From contig OX424555.1 of the NCBI GenBank assembly GCA_949152475.1, forward strand, positions 57,889,977 to 57,953,976: a stretch of 64,000 bases of DNA, in the 5' to 3' direction. This document shows positions 38,401-50,165 of the stretch, one piece after another. The notes beneath the pieces were generated by a model that was given only the letters and a program-made list of their open reading frames with translations, did no database searches and was not told where the DNA came from. Source of the DNA: Terebella lapidaria (Eukaryota; Annelida; Polychaeta; Terebellida; Terebellidae). Positions within the stretch are counted from its first letter, which is position 1; the number at the start of each line of letters is the position of its first letter. Position numbers and translations under genes: made by a program.

Positions 38401-38622
38401 AGTCCAGTAGAGATAATATTGCAGCCTCTGAGAATTAGATATTCTGTGACGAGTAACAGCAAATGCAATTTGACAAGTGTTCCATCAGAGAGCGAAGGAA
38501 ATCCATTTAGGTACTCCATACGCTTTAAAACGAATCCATGTGAAAACCTATATGTGACTAAAATGGTGAAAAAATGGCTAAGAGTCAAACAGGGAGCAAC
38601 TATCAGATACCATGATATATAA
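38401..38622 (+). CDS. Rel-homology-like exon, set II unit 3
   Basis: The plus frame reads VEIILQPLRIRYSVTSNSK, NLTSVPSESEG, FRYSIRFK and NLYVTKM before a TAA at 38622. The start of the Rel-homology DNA-binding domain in NF-kB/Rel proteins has the same order and nearly the same spacing: VEII(E)QP, R(F)RY, a loop with IPGE, a P..IKI strand and LVTKD. The stretch from RIRY to VTK is about 44 residues here against about 47 in the family. The usual CEGRS loop that contacts DNA is not conserved, which would be unusual for a working factor. An AG lies inside the match (ATTGCAG|CCTCTG), so the true exon may start there. The minus strand is also open. I take Rel kinship as a hypothesis; the alternative is a chance match in an old repeat. 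Confidence 0.36.
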   Translation, partial: SPVEIILQPLRIRYSVTSNSKCNLTSVPSESEGNPFRYSIRFKTNPCENLYVTKMVKKWLRVKQGATIRYHDI

Positions 38623-40899
38623 TGTTCAATACATAGTATTGAAACTGGTGTTTCCGAGGCATATTTAAGACAATTTATTTGGTCTCAGACCTATCAGAAT
38701 GCAAATGATTTTCATGTTGATTGGCTCGTGTTTTGCTGTGTATGCAGTATGGCGGCTTGGAATGCTGAATATTCCGGCCTATCTCTTGGAACATACTATG
38801 GTTAGCCTACAGGACATGTCATGAAGATCAAGTGCATCAGTACCCACATTTTCCAATTGGTTTAGAGACTGGCCACCGCTACAATGTAGCAATGGATTCT
38901 GATTCATGGAAATCGTTCCGTTTGGGTCATTTCCTACAACGACTCGCGAGATGTAAAACTAATCTGCATAAGATATAATGTATGCTCATATGAACACAGT
39001 GAGGGAAAAGTCACATAAAGCCCTTTTTGAGGGTCAAGGGTCTGAATTTGTTATCACCTCATTAATATATCATTCCTCCATGCATATATGTTATGGTGAT
39101 CACTGGGTGTCAGGTCTATTCCAACGAGTATGTATGTCGAATTCTACCAGCCAACCTTAGAAAGATCTACCGCCAACCTTCCCACTACACGACGCGAACA
39201 CAATCCTTACAGGCGAAACTAACGACACTTGACCCGACAACTACGAATGTAAAATGTTTCCTCCTGGGTTATAGAACTTAATCAGGTATTCTCTAGATGG
39301 AAGACAATTGTACATGTGGCATCATTTCATTGGATAACTCGTAAACACAGCAGGTCATCAAATAGTCGAGGTCTGGTCGACCTCACATATAAAACATCGT
39401 TGCTAACAATATTATGAAGACATTTTGCCAAGCCAGCATTTGAACAAAACAATACACATTTCAAATTACTGAGATCCCATAACCCAAGGATAATAATGTT
39501 TAACAAAATAAAGCAAAAGTTCAATTACTCCAAGATGTATGGTAGGCCTACAATATTTAGAGATCATATCTTGACGATTCTAGACACATACTAGGCACAA
39601 CAAAATTTTTCAGGCCTGGCAGCATTAAGCTTCCGATATGTCAAGTATATCCAGACATGTTCTGTCACCAAGATGTTCACATAGTCACAATCGATATACA
39701 TCCATACACAGTTATCCCATTCCCTCCAACATATACAACCGTCGGTTTTATCATTGGCTCCCGTCGCAATCCCATCTAATTGGTCAGCCGGTCGAGGTTA
39801 TTGTCTGCACAAAGCACCACGTTTATCGCACTTGCGAGGTCAGCAAGGACAGTCCGTGCATAATTAATTTCGTGGTTTAGCGCTAACATTGTACTATTTG
39901 TAGCAACATTGGAAGCTGATTTGTGGATATATATGTGTATCTATAGTGATATATCAAACACACAGTTAGTGATTGCAAAGATTTGCCTGCTGCAGTTACT
40001 GATGAATTCCTAATATCTGAACGGCTATTTCCTACGCCCATGCATCACCAGTCCCTGTGAATTTCATAATTTTTTCTTATAAAAACGCCTATGGAGGAAA
40101 ATTACAACAAACAATATTATATGCCGTATTGACCAGCTGTCATATAAAGTCTTTAATATTCATCTGCAGTTGCTCAACTATGTCTCCACGAAGCACACAT
40201 CTAACCTAATGCCAATCATAAACATGGGACTCTAGTTGTATTGCGGTTCCACAGATACTCCCATTACTGACATTCATGAGGAGCTTGCAATGCCATCGAC
40301 ACTATCGTCACAAAGCAATAATAGATGGGATTCTGCACCAAAGATTACGTATTCAATTACCACCCTGATACCTGAGCACATCATAGACCTCGGGTCTGTC
40401 CACCCGATGTCATCTCATCTGAGAAGCTTTTTCATGGGATTGTAAGGTGGCGACTTGGTCGACAATTTGAATGATGGATATTATGAATCATTTATTACTC
40501 CTCTTACCAGGAGACAGTGAGTATAAGCCAACGAACATGGGCCGTGTGTGGTCTAGTTCGTTTTTTGCAATTCGTTCAAATTTGATCAAATGGAAACATT
40601 TCACTACGTGCCAACGACAAAATATTATTTTGTTTTGCTCTGCATTGTTATAGTTCAGCTATAATATTAGACCCCATATAAAAACAGTATATAACCTGAT
40701 GGTATTCAGAGATAGAGAATATCATCAGGGATATGATAACAGAGATATATATCATCAGGGATATGAAAACAGAGATAGAGAAATGCAATAACAACCCACA
40801 TCTGGTTAGCGTACTTATGTTGATAATAATATATCCTGTTCGTGTGACAAGAGAACAAGATGGCCGTTGATCGCTAATTGAGTAGATTTTATTTTTAAC

Positions 40900-42860
40900 A
40901 GAATCAACTGACGTTTAGAGACCTAGTAGCATGCCGATGAAAGTGCTTTTCATTTAGTCCATTATGAATAGTTATCTGTGAATTCGAACGGATTTTACAA
41001 ATACAATCAATGGGTTTCGAGATATTGAATCAAATAGGCACTCCTTCCGTAAATTGCCGAAGATTTTGATTTGAGGCAGTACTGAAAGTACATTTAGCCA
41101 GCAAGGTAAACTGCATGTCGCATATTCATTCTCGTTGTGTATGTTTGACAATTCGAGTGAATGGGTGAGATGGTTGGAATACGGCATTTCTTGTCTTGAT
41201 ATTTAGAATCAGTACTATTCATTCTCCCAGAAGGAGTTTGTTGAACTGCAAGATGTCCAGTATTTGTTGGTTTTCATGTGTTTTTATTTGAATCTCATGC
41301 ATTTTGGAGTGGTTTTCTATCTTTGAGCTGACCGCCCAAATTACGTATTTTACGTTTTTGGCCAGCCATCAAAGCACATTTTGCCTCAACTGACGTCACG
41401 ATTACGGAAAGTGCCGAAGCTATTTTTGACATTAGAGCGTTGGGGGCGAAGCCCCCAACCCTCTACATGTCTATGTGCTGACTTTTTTATGGAGGTTTCA
41501 TGCCAACCTATCGACGCACATTTTGGCATGTAAACGTTAAGATACCTACTTCAAATGAGGATTTTCTTCGTCCTTGACATAAAATCTCTCGAATTGATGG
41601 GAAACTTGGACTATTCCACAGATATATCAGGCATGAATCGATGTGCTAGGTTTGAGAAAATTACGTAAAATGTTCAAATTATCTAAAAACGTCCCAAAAT
41701 GGCGGAGCCGATGGAAATTGACGTTCCCAGAATGCAAAGCAAATTTTACCAGAATCACGCGTATTTTGGAACACAATTTCTGTTCAGCAATTCGTGCATG
41801 CATACATGCATGTGGGCATCTGCGTGTGGACATTTTCGGCGTTATGAAGTAAACACAACGATTCTGTCTGCGATGCCACGGCTACATTTACCGTAATTTG
41901 ACGTATTTTATAAAATGACAATTAAACTGGTGTTCTGTGCTGGATTGCGAAGTCTTTTTATTCTTAACTGGTATTTTAATTTGCCCAGTAAAGGCATGTG
42001 TTAGGCTATATCTGATGATATCAGATGCAGATATTCCTCAGAATTTCCAATGTTTTGAGGATCTTTTAATGAGGTTCCATATCATTTTAGCAGGCGTATC
42101 TGTTCCATTGATCGATTTTAAAATAAATCTTTACTTATTAGTAATATGAATGAAGTAGGCCATGTTTTTCATCCTAGTATACGGAAATGAATTGGAATCA
42201 TGTAGGGGATAAAACCTTTTTTGGGGGGTGGGGGCGGGGGTTCGGGGTAACGTTGTGTAAGATACATTCAGCTGTCGTGGTGCTGATTTTGTGCTCAATC
42301 TCTAATGTCGTCTTCCGCAGTTTGCTGCATTTTCTTGTTTTCGTCGGCACGAGAAGGCGATTGCAATACTTTTTGGGTTAAAAAAACAAAAAATGCCCAG
42401 ATTTGCCTCTATAGATGAAATGCTTGCAGCTTATGTTTGCATTATGAACATATAGGAAGACATATATGGCACAACTAATATTAACCTCGAACTGACGTGA
42501 GATGAACTTGAATGCCAAATGTCTGACTCGGAATGTGTTTTTGGCCTGAGCGGCCTAAACGCTACACCCAGATATATCTTTGTATTATGAACATATAGAA
42601 AATCAAATGCTGCGCACATACATGTACGTGTAATACTAGTATTGACATTGAAGTTCCCACGGATGACCTTGATTGGTAAATCTCAAGGTCATATGTTCAC
42701 ACTGATAACCTTGATTGATAAATCTCCGGGTATGTTACCGGCCAATGCTGCTCTGGCCAAACCAAAATTATCCGGTGACCTATCCTAGCCTTTGGGCTAT
42801 TTTTTTTTCAATTATTCGGCATATATGTATTCTAAAGTTTTCTGCTTCACTGAGCACATG
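40900..42860. other. Inserted sequence 5' of the retrotransposon ORF, unidentified
   Basis: Units 1 and 2 have nothing matching this stretch. It may contain the 5' UTR of the non-LTR element and other insertions. Visible items are a perfect hairpin GTTGGGGGC-gaa-GCCCCCAAC (41439-41459), a GACCTTGATTG(G/A)TAAATCTC pair (42665-42724), and TTATCCGGTGACCTATCCTA followed by TTTGGGCTA (about 42767-42800), a relative of the right end of the hairpin-ended element. The 60-70 codon frames overlap on both strands and are not called. Confidence 0.45.
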
Positions 42861-42917
42861 GGAGGGATTGGGGATAAGTTTCGGGTAACTTTCAGTTATT
42901 AACTCAGTCATAGTGAC

Positions 42918-45900
42918 ATGTATTTGATATGCTTTAAGTGCTGGGAGGGATTGTTACATCGTGTTTTGTCCACACCACGCCTGCCGCCCGTCTCAGTGTT
43001 CAGGAACATGTTATCGATGTCTACAGATAACATAGTTGACTGGGATGAGGTCTCGACTGATGACAGATTCAATTTGGCTTCGCTATATGATTCGCAAAAC
43101 ACTAGCGAAGACTTTGAGAACAACTTTCAATTATTTGACAGTAATAATCATGGTTACTATGAACCAAACCAAGTACCGACACTGATAGAAGATAAATTTT
43201 CATCCAAGCATGGCTCTGCACATGTGCAATCATATTTTCATCTAAATTGTAGAGGATTATCTTCTAATTGGGACACATTTCACAATCTCATATGTGATAT
43301 GCACACAAGCAAATTCTCTTTCGACTGTATTGGAGTTAGTGAAGTTTTTCGATGTGATCGGGATGATCGTCTTAAGCTTACTGGATATCACAATATTATA
43401 ACTCGTTGTCGTGAATTTTCTGACGGCTTCAGAGGGGGTGTCGGTCTATTCATAAAAGACTCGATAAATGTCAAAATCCGAGATGATCTGTCTGTTTTCA
43501 TCCCGCATGTCTATGAGTCATTGTTCGTTGAGATTATTCCAAAAATCGGTAAGCACATAGTTGTTGGTGTTGTCTATCGTCCCAATTCCTTTCCCCGTGC
43601 TGACGTTGATATTTTCAGTGCCACACTGCTTGAAGCGCTGGATCACGTCACGAATGAAAACAAAACGGGTGTAATTATGGGTGATATGAATGTGGATCTG
43701 TTAAAATATGGTTCCCATGATAAGACAGATAATTACATTGATGGTATTTTCGCAAGAGGGTTTGTTCCTCGAATCATCAAACCAACTAGAGTTACACACA
43801 CATCTGCTACTCTACTGGATCATATTCTTACTAATGATATTACTGTTAATGCCCATTCAGGAATTGTTATCAATGATATTGCAGACCATTTTGGTGTTTT
43901 CTTTTCATCATTAACAAAACATGAGCAAAGCGAACCTCAACTAAAATATTCTCGCTCATTCTCTGATGAAAATATTTTAAAGTTCAAAACAGAACTAAGT
44001 TGTGTTGACTTTTCACCAATATTCCTAGCAGACTGCCCGGATGATGCCTATATGAAACTAAACGAAATAATAAAAGTACCATTCAATACTTCATTTCCTG
44101 TAAAATGTACAAATGCCAAAAATAGACAAATAAAGCGCGAACCCTGGATGACAGACGGACTGATGATTTCTTCTCGCAATTTATCGAAATTATTCCTTAA
44201 AAAATTACACAAACCGACGCCAAAAAATATTGCCTGTTATAAAACGCACTTGAACATTTTCAATAAGGCTAAACGCAAAGCCAAAATATCGTACTACAAG
44301 ACTGTTATCGAAAATAATAAACAAAATATTAAACAGATTTGGAAAGTACTCAGAAAGGCTATAGGCAAGGAAAATGATAAGTCAGAGTATCCACAGTCAT
44401 ATAACATTGATAACCATCAGGTAAGCAATAAAGATGATATAGCAAGTGCCTTCAATAATTTTTTTGCTAATATTGGCTACCAAGTCAATCATAACGTGCC
44501 CATCTCGAATAGGAATTTCACAGACTATATGCCCAATCATAATGTAAATTCCATGTTTCTAGATCCGATTCTTCCGTCTGACATACTGGACATTGCGAAT
44601 AAACTGAAACCCAAAACAAGTTTTGGTGCTGACGGCATTTCCACAAAATTACTTACAAAAATAATAGATATAATTGTGCTTCCTCTTACCCATATAATTA
44701 ATTTGACATTTTCAACCGGAATTTTCCCGTCGGAACTCAAACGTGCGAAGGTCATACCTATATTCAAATATGGCGACCCATGTTCCCTAAACAATTATAG
44801 GCCGATTAGTTTATTGTCATCAGTTTCCAAAATATTTGAAAGGATCATGTACAACAAAATCATGAATTTTTTGAACTCAAATAATATACTATATCGTCAT
44901 CAATATGGCTTCAGAGCGAAGCATTCAACTATTCATCCTATAATTCACCTATTGAATCAATGTGCGGAATCCAGTAATTCATCCCCATCTAAACTAACCT
45001 TGGCTGCATTCTGTGACCTAAGTAAAGCCTTTGATACCATAAGCACCGATATTCTGCTGTACAAATTAAACATATATGGGATTCGTGGGCTAGCTAATGA
45101 ATGGATAAAAAGTTATTTAACAGGTAGAAGTCAATTTGTTGACTTTGACTCGCATTTATCTGACAGTCTACCAATTAGGTGTGGAGTTCCACAGGGATCT
45201 ATCCTAGGGCCCTTATTATTTCTTATTTATATAAATGATATTAATCACAGCACGGAAGAAAATATCTTATCATTTGCAGACGACACAACTCTCGTGCTAT
45301 CTGACGACGACCCGACTAAATTATTCACTCGAGCAAACATAAGTCTCGATAAACTCTTTAACTGGTTCTGTGCAAATAAACTTTCTTTAAATGCTTCCAA
45401 AACTCAATATATGGTCATTCAACCAAGCGGAATACATCGCCGGATGATCAATAACAACAATTTGGTAATCAATGGCGTTATTTTGACACGCACAAATGCA
45501 CGTAAATTTTTAGGCATAATAATTGACGAATCTCTCTCTTGGAAACAACAAGTTGCCAATATAAATAAGAAAATTTCGAGAGCATTATTTGCTATGAAAC
45601 AATTGAAAATTTTCCTTCCCCAAGAAAGCCTGCTCACTTTATATTATGCTTTGATCCATCCCCATTTAACTTATGGTATACTTGCCTGGGGAAATGCCAG
45701 TCCGGCGGTATTACAAAAAACTGTACTTATGCAAAAACGGGCCATGAGAACGATACATAATAAAAAATACAATAGCCACACTGATCCACTCTTCAAGCGG
45801 TGTGGCATTCTGAAAGTAACTGATCTGCATCAGCTCCAGATTATGCTTTTTATGTATGACTATATAAATGAAAATCTACCCAAATCTTTCGATAACGTGT

Positions 45901-46154
45901 TCAGTTTAAATATTAATGTTCAAACCTATTATATCACGCGACAGTCCCAGTTATTCAATATACCCAGAACTAAATCTCGTTTTGTGGATAAACTCCCCCC
46001 TTTTCACTTCCCCGTAGTATTTAACAGATACTCCTCAAATCTGAAACTGCCTTGTTCAAAAAATGTAGTCAAGCACACCGTCAAATCCACTTATCTGAAT
46101 GCATATCAATCTGCTGTGAACTGTGACAATCCCAGGTGCTCTGACTGTCGCTAA
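42918..46154 (+). CDS. Non-LTR retrotransposon polyprotein: APE endonuclease plus reverse transcriptase (jockey/CR1/L2 group)
   Basis: One uninterrupted 1078-codon frame. Residues 1 to about 100 are a variable leader. An AP-like endonuclease follows: LNCRG (N110), VSE (E142), YRP (220-222), GDMNVD (255-260), LLDHILTND (D301, H302) and ADHFGV (D323, H324), the usual catalytic set. After a linker with basic patches (KRKAKISYYK) comes the reverse transcriptase: YRPISLLSSVSKIFERIM (from Y627), YGFRAKHST (Y663), FCDLSKAFDT (D700), GVPQGSILGPLLF (from G756) and FADDTTL (D788, D789). A C-terminal domain ends in CDNPRCSDCR, a small cysteine cluster. Such enzymes nick target DNA and copy their RNA there. 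A single ORF with EN then RT and a simple-repeat tail fits the jockey/CR1/L2 group; I cannot fix the clade. No stop or frameshift is seen, so the copy may be young. ATG 42918 is simply the first in frame; the N-terminus may differ. Confidence 0.95.
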   Translation: MYLICFKCWEGLLHRVLSTPRLPPVSVFRNMLSMSTDNIVDWDEVSTDDRFNLASLYDSQNTSEDFENNFQLFDSNNHGYYEPNQVPTLIEDKFSSKHGSAHVQSYFHLNCRGLSSNWDTFHNLICDMHTSKFSFDCIGVSEVFRCDRDDRLKLTGYHNIITRCREFSDGFRGGVGLFIKDSINVKIRDDLSVFIPHVYESLFVEIIPKIGKHIVVGVVYRPNSFPRADVDIFSATLLEALDHVTNENKTGVIMGDMNVDLLKYGSHDKTDNYIDGIFARGFVPRIIKPTRVTHTSATLLDHILTNDITVNAHSGIVINDIADHFGVFFSSLTKHEQSEPQLKYSRSFSDENILKFKTELSCVDFSPIFLADCPDDAYMKLNEIIKVPFNTSFPVKCTNAKNRQIKREPWMTDGLMISSRNLSKLFLKKLHKPTPKNIACYKTHLNIFNKAKRKAKISYYKTVIENNKQNIKQIWKVLRKAIGKENDKSEYPQSYNIDNHQVSNKDDIASAFNNFFANIGYQVNHNVPISNRNFTDYMPNHNVNSMFLDPILPSDILDIANKLKPKTSFGADGISTKLLTKIIDIIVLPLTHIINLTFSTGIFPSELKRAKVIPIFKYGDPCSLNNYRPISLLSSVSKIFERIMYNKIMNFLNSNNILYRHQYGFRAKHSTIHPIIHLLNQCAESSNSSPSKLTLAAFCDLSKAFDTISTDILLYKLNIYGIRGLANEWIKSYLTGRSQFVDFDSHLSDSLPIRCGVPQGSILGPLLFLIYINDINHSTEENILSFADDTTLVLSDDDPTKLFTRANISLDKLFNWFCANKLSLNASKTQYMVIQPSGIHRRMINNNNLVINGVILTRTNARKFLGIIIDESLSWKQQVANINKKISRALFAMKQLKIFLPQESLLTLYYALIHPHLTYGILAWGNASPAVLQKTVLMQKRAMRTIHNKKYNSHTDPLFKRCGILKVTDLHQLQIMLFMYDYINENLPKSFDNVFSLNINVQTYYITRQSQLFNIPRTKSRFVDKLPPFHFPVVFNRYSSNLKLPCSKNVVKHTVKSTYLNAYQSAVNCDNPRCSDCR

Positions 46155-46512
46155 AACTTATCATCTACATCTCCTTTGAATTCGTCTTTCGAATTGATGT
46201 TATTTGTATATAGTATATTTCTCGAGTCGTGTACCTCTCCCTAACCAATGTACCGGTTCCTGATTCACCGTGGCGGGTGGCACATGCGTGTTGTGGACAA
46301 CTCCCTTCTAACAATCTCTCCACTACGACTATTTGTTCAGTATGAATATAATTATTTATGTGTTTATTTTATTTGGGGGCAACGGGAAGACAACCTTATT
46401 GGTTACGTTGCTCCTCCCATCTCACTTCACTCCTTTTTGTATCATAATATCTGTATCACATTTTATTAATTTGCTGATTTGGGAAATAAATCTATCTATC
46501 TATCTATCTACT
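46155..46512 (+). mobile_element. 3' UTR and microsatellite tail of the non-LTR element
   Basis: After the stop come about 335 bp of untranslated sequence and then a (TCTA)n run at 46491-46511, preceded by GGGAAATAAA. Short tandem-repeat tails in place of poly(A) are typical of CR1/L2-type elements. The set II match resumes in the next 120-200 bp, so the element's 3' end is close to 46512. Confidence 0.8.
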
Positions 46513-49146
46513 GGCTCAATATACTCGATTATATGTCGCTGTTGTGAATTACCAATTAACGCGAACATCTTTTTTATCACCAAATGTCCACAATGCCTTT
46601 ATATGAACAAGAATAAAACCATACAATGGTACCTTGCTACTATGACTTTAAGTTATTTGGTGTAAAGGAGATTCAAACCACTGTAACACAATGGCCATAT
46701 GTAGGCAAATGCCAAGCTATTTACAGCTGTTTCAGGCCAGATACTTTGATATTATTCATGCTCATACACAATGATTTCTCGTGGATCGAAATGGTTAATT
46801 GCTGTTTGGTAGCAGACTTTTCAAGTTTTTGCAATGACGATTACCTGTGACTACCCGAGAAGGGATATTTTTGAATGAAAATTTACAACTTATGACCACA
46901 ATGCCGCTAACTTTCACCCGCTGATGCTCGAGAAGGTCTTTTGCAAATCAAATCTGAGCAAGCTGGAAAATTGACACCGAGTTACAATAAATAATGGTCG
47001 CAAGGTATTATAAATTTAACTCATTGAACTATGATTGCCGTGTGGTGACAATATTTCCCCTCATTCACAGATATGACAGTTTTTTTTCTCACATTCATAG
47101 AAGCCGCTCTGAACAGCAATATGGCTGTCCGTTCAAGTAGCGGGGTGCCAGGAATTGGTGGGTGAACTAGATGTCGAGAGCCAATGGAGATACCGTCGGC
47201 TTTTAGTTGATTAAATTACGAACACCACAGTGTCTGAATCGATGTGACACAGGTTATTTGGTAAGTCCGCTCCGTCCCTGTGACGCATCAAGCAACTAAC
47301 GTTGCTGCATAGTACTGAACCAGGGGAAGTTGATGCCCAGGTTGGTCCCCAGATGCCGGAGTGGCTTGCCGGGGCATAATTGGTTCGTCCCTGCCAACAT
47401 TGAACGGGACCATATCAGCTCATCTGTCGAAGGAGTAGGAATGAAAGCTACCTGCTGTTCGAAACAGAGAAACCTAACGAATTGTGAACGAATGGGTTCA
47501 TATGATCCATTGTCCTCAGTTCAGCCAGATTTGATGAAATAGTTATGAGATCAAGTTGAGATTAAGAGAGCAATATTCCCGCAAATTGTTCAGTATGACT
47601 TGAAATAAATCGTCTTGCTTGTATGCAACTGCTCTAATTTACTGTATATTAACTTTTTTCTTGCTCCTCGAAGGGAGAAATATTCTACATCTATATACCC
47701 AAGTACATACACATACAAAGCTAAATACAAGTGATATTCACACAAAACTATAGTTCTCTGGTTCGACGTAAACGCGCTTAGCTACCGTTAGACGGAAAAA
47801 TTAGCGGCAGAACGAACGGACATGGAAAACGGATGCGTGCACAAACATTGCACTTCCGACTCTTATTGGTCTTCTAAAAATCTAATGCGGTGGACTGGTA
47901 CATGCATTACTGGTGGGGAATACCTCATTAGGTGTACCCACATTATGTTCCCTCGAGTCACCACTGTGAAAGTAGATGGCTGTATTCTTTTCTATAGTTC
48001 CTCTCGTTGAAACGTTTCCCTTTCATGAGATCATTTCTGGTGGTTCCAAAAACTTGTATGTCATCCGAGGGAAATCCACGTGTTTTTTCTCATGAAAACA
48101 TGACCAAATTAGACGTAAGTGGTATGACGTTATTATCTACTGATGCAAAACCGTGATGTATTATTCAGCTGTCGTGAAATCTCGAGCCACTCATCGGATC
48201 TGACTGCACACTACTCTGTCGCTGGCAGCTCTTGTTTCCAACAACAGCTCGCTGGAAAATGGCAGATGCACTCTTGAGTTTGCAGGATGTAACACTAACT
48301 AGACAAGCCAAGACATTGTTTGCAGGTACGGAAATGACTGTTTCTGAATACCAGATCAGCCAATCTCCTGGTAAAAATACCTTTGAAGTCGGAAATGGAG
48401 CCATAATAAACAACACGGACTGAAGGTGACAACCTTCCTCATGCACCAAAACACCTTACTGATGAAATCAATATATATGGTCCTCGATACTTTCTCTTCT
48501 CATATGTTCAATAGTGAGTACATGTTTAGACTAAAACCTTCTGCATTATTATGTGGATAAAACCATAAGTATTGGTTTAAATAATTGCACTGCTGTTAGA
48601 TACCTGGTCCCATACAACCGCTATGCGCCATGCGACTAATCGTATCATTTGCACTGAAGTACCGAAGCAAACTTTTCTCAATCAATTTGCAAGTTGTTTT
48701 TTCTTCTGCCGAATATTATTAGCTAATAATGGTAGCCACACTGCCACATTAACACCACCCTTTCGCGTCTACTCCTCCCTCTTTCCCCAGGATTCCCCTT
48801 GGAGGTCGTGTGTTCGATACATTGATACTTGATCGTGTGTTCGATACAATGATCTCTAGTGATATCACGATATGACAAGTATCACCAGCAAAGCTATTAA
48901 ATCTAATATTTTGGTCGAGAGTCATTGGTGGACCAATGATCACCATCGTATTGGTCTCAAGTCTCTGTCTATTTGAGATTGTGTGGTAGACTAGATTGAC
49001 TATTGGAGAGAACACGGTCAACGCATTTATGGTAAAACGCAATGGATCGAGAGTATATTCTTCATCAACTGACCAGGCGACAGCTTCCCCGTTACTGCCG
49101 TTCGTTACATTGTTACATTGCGACAGTTACATTGGCATTTCCACAG

Positions 49147-49296
49147 GTTCCTAACACGTTTGCAAATATTTACAATGTCGTCTCGAAGTGCCGTCGAGGC
49201 TGCCAAGTGTTTAACAGTGCAGACCATGAGTTCCATGCAGTTGAAGGTTGTTTGACTACTGGAGAACTGCAAAGGAAAATATTGATGATTCTTTAG
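49147..49296 (+). CDS. Exon-like island VPNTFANIYNV, set II unit 3
   Basis: Counterpart of 25121-25294. The acceptor CATTTCCACAG is identical in position, and the frame VPNTFANIYNVVSKCRRGC, QVFNSADHEFHAVEGC, TTGELQRK stays open to a TAG. Four cysteines remain (two of the six in unit 1 are replaced). The frame ends sooner than in unit 1. It could be a last coding exon or a decayed one; no family recognised. Confidence 0.33.
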   Translation, partial: VPNTFANIYNVVSKCRRGCQVFNSADHEFHAVEGCLTTGELQRKILMIL

Positions 49297-49749
49297 ATTT
49301 TACACGATTTTTACATTTTAATGGCACAGAGTTTTTCGATTCACCTCATAAATCTCACATCATCTGCACCTGTTTCGTCGAGAGAAGCCACAACTTGGAA
49401 GCCCTAGGAACCAGTTTATTACACTATCTGATGGCACTAGTGTCAATTTTGGGTTATCGAACCTGAGGACCTATGAATTGTTTATGGTCTTTTCATCGAA
49501 ATGGCAACCGTTTTCCATTTGGAGGCGAAAAACCACCACAATGTATTTTTCTGCACTTTGCTCCAAACCCCTATTCAGTAAGGAATATATATGACTTCAC
49601 ATTGTTCTTTTACGTAATAACGATCTTCACGTAATCCACAGTAAAAAAGTAGTTTCGGCCCGATGTGGCTCAGCGAGTGATACAGAATAATTTGAAGTGG
49701 GGTGATACAGAAAAGGTTATCACACCTTTTTGGGTCCCGTAGCATTGTA

Positions 49750-50165
49750 GTTTATAGTGTGTGATAAATGCTGAATATTCTCGTGACCTTGAATTTGAGT
49801 TTTGACCTCATTTCTCCGGTAAAGGACAAAATGGCTGGTATCTCATGGATTAACGACTTGACAGGTTGAGAATCAATTGTGGATATACAGGAAATGATGT
49901 ATGCCAAATATTCTGATGACTTTGAATTTGACTTCATCTTCAAAGTCACAGGACAAAATGGCTAATATCTCCCTTATTATTGAATTATCAACTTAATTAT
50001 TAAGTAATCAATTGGGGACATATAAGAATTGATATATGCTGAATATTTTCGTGAATTTGACCAGTGACCTTATTTTCACGGACATGGGACAAAATAACTA
50101 ATATCTAAAATACAAAAATATAGTGTCCGGTAACTTTTCTTAGTCCTTGGGCTAATTTCTTTAAT
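49750..50165 (+). repeat. Three degenerate 134-bp monomers with the GTCCGGTAAC end
   Basis: AATCAATTGTGGATATACAG (49871), ATGCTGAATATT, GACCTTGAATTTGA and GACAAAATGGCT words repeat about every 120-135 bp. The run ends at GTGTCCGGTAACTTTTCTTA followed by GTCCTTGGGCTAATTTCTTT (50129-50162). This is the right part of a second, 5'-truncated copy of the element at 18.56-19.96 kb. Confidence 0.7.

Larger units (their letters stand above)
36200..49580 (+). repeat. Set II segmental duplication, unit 3 (expanded by insertions)
   Basis: Third direct copy. It is colinear with units 1 and 2 from GGAAGAAGAAAGGTAAG (36353) to AAAACCACCACAATGTATTT (49528). The extra length comes mainly from about 5.7 kb (40.9-46.6 kb) that contains the non-LTR retrotransposon. 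It keeps the end lost from unit 2. Landmarks include GAGAATTAGATATTCTGTGA (38429), GGTCAGCCGGTCGAGG (39782), ACCGTCGGCTTTTAGTTGAT (47191) and ATGCAAAACCGTGATGTATT (48142). Confidence 0.8.
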
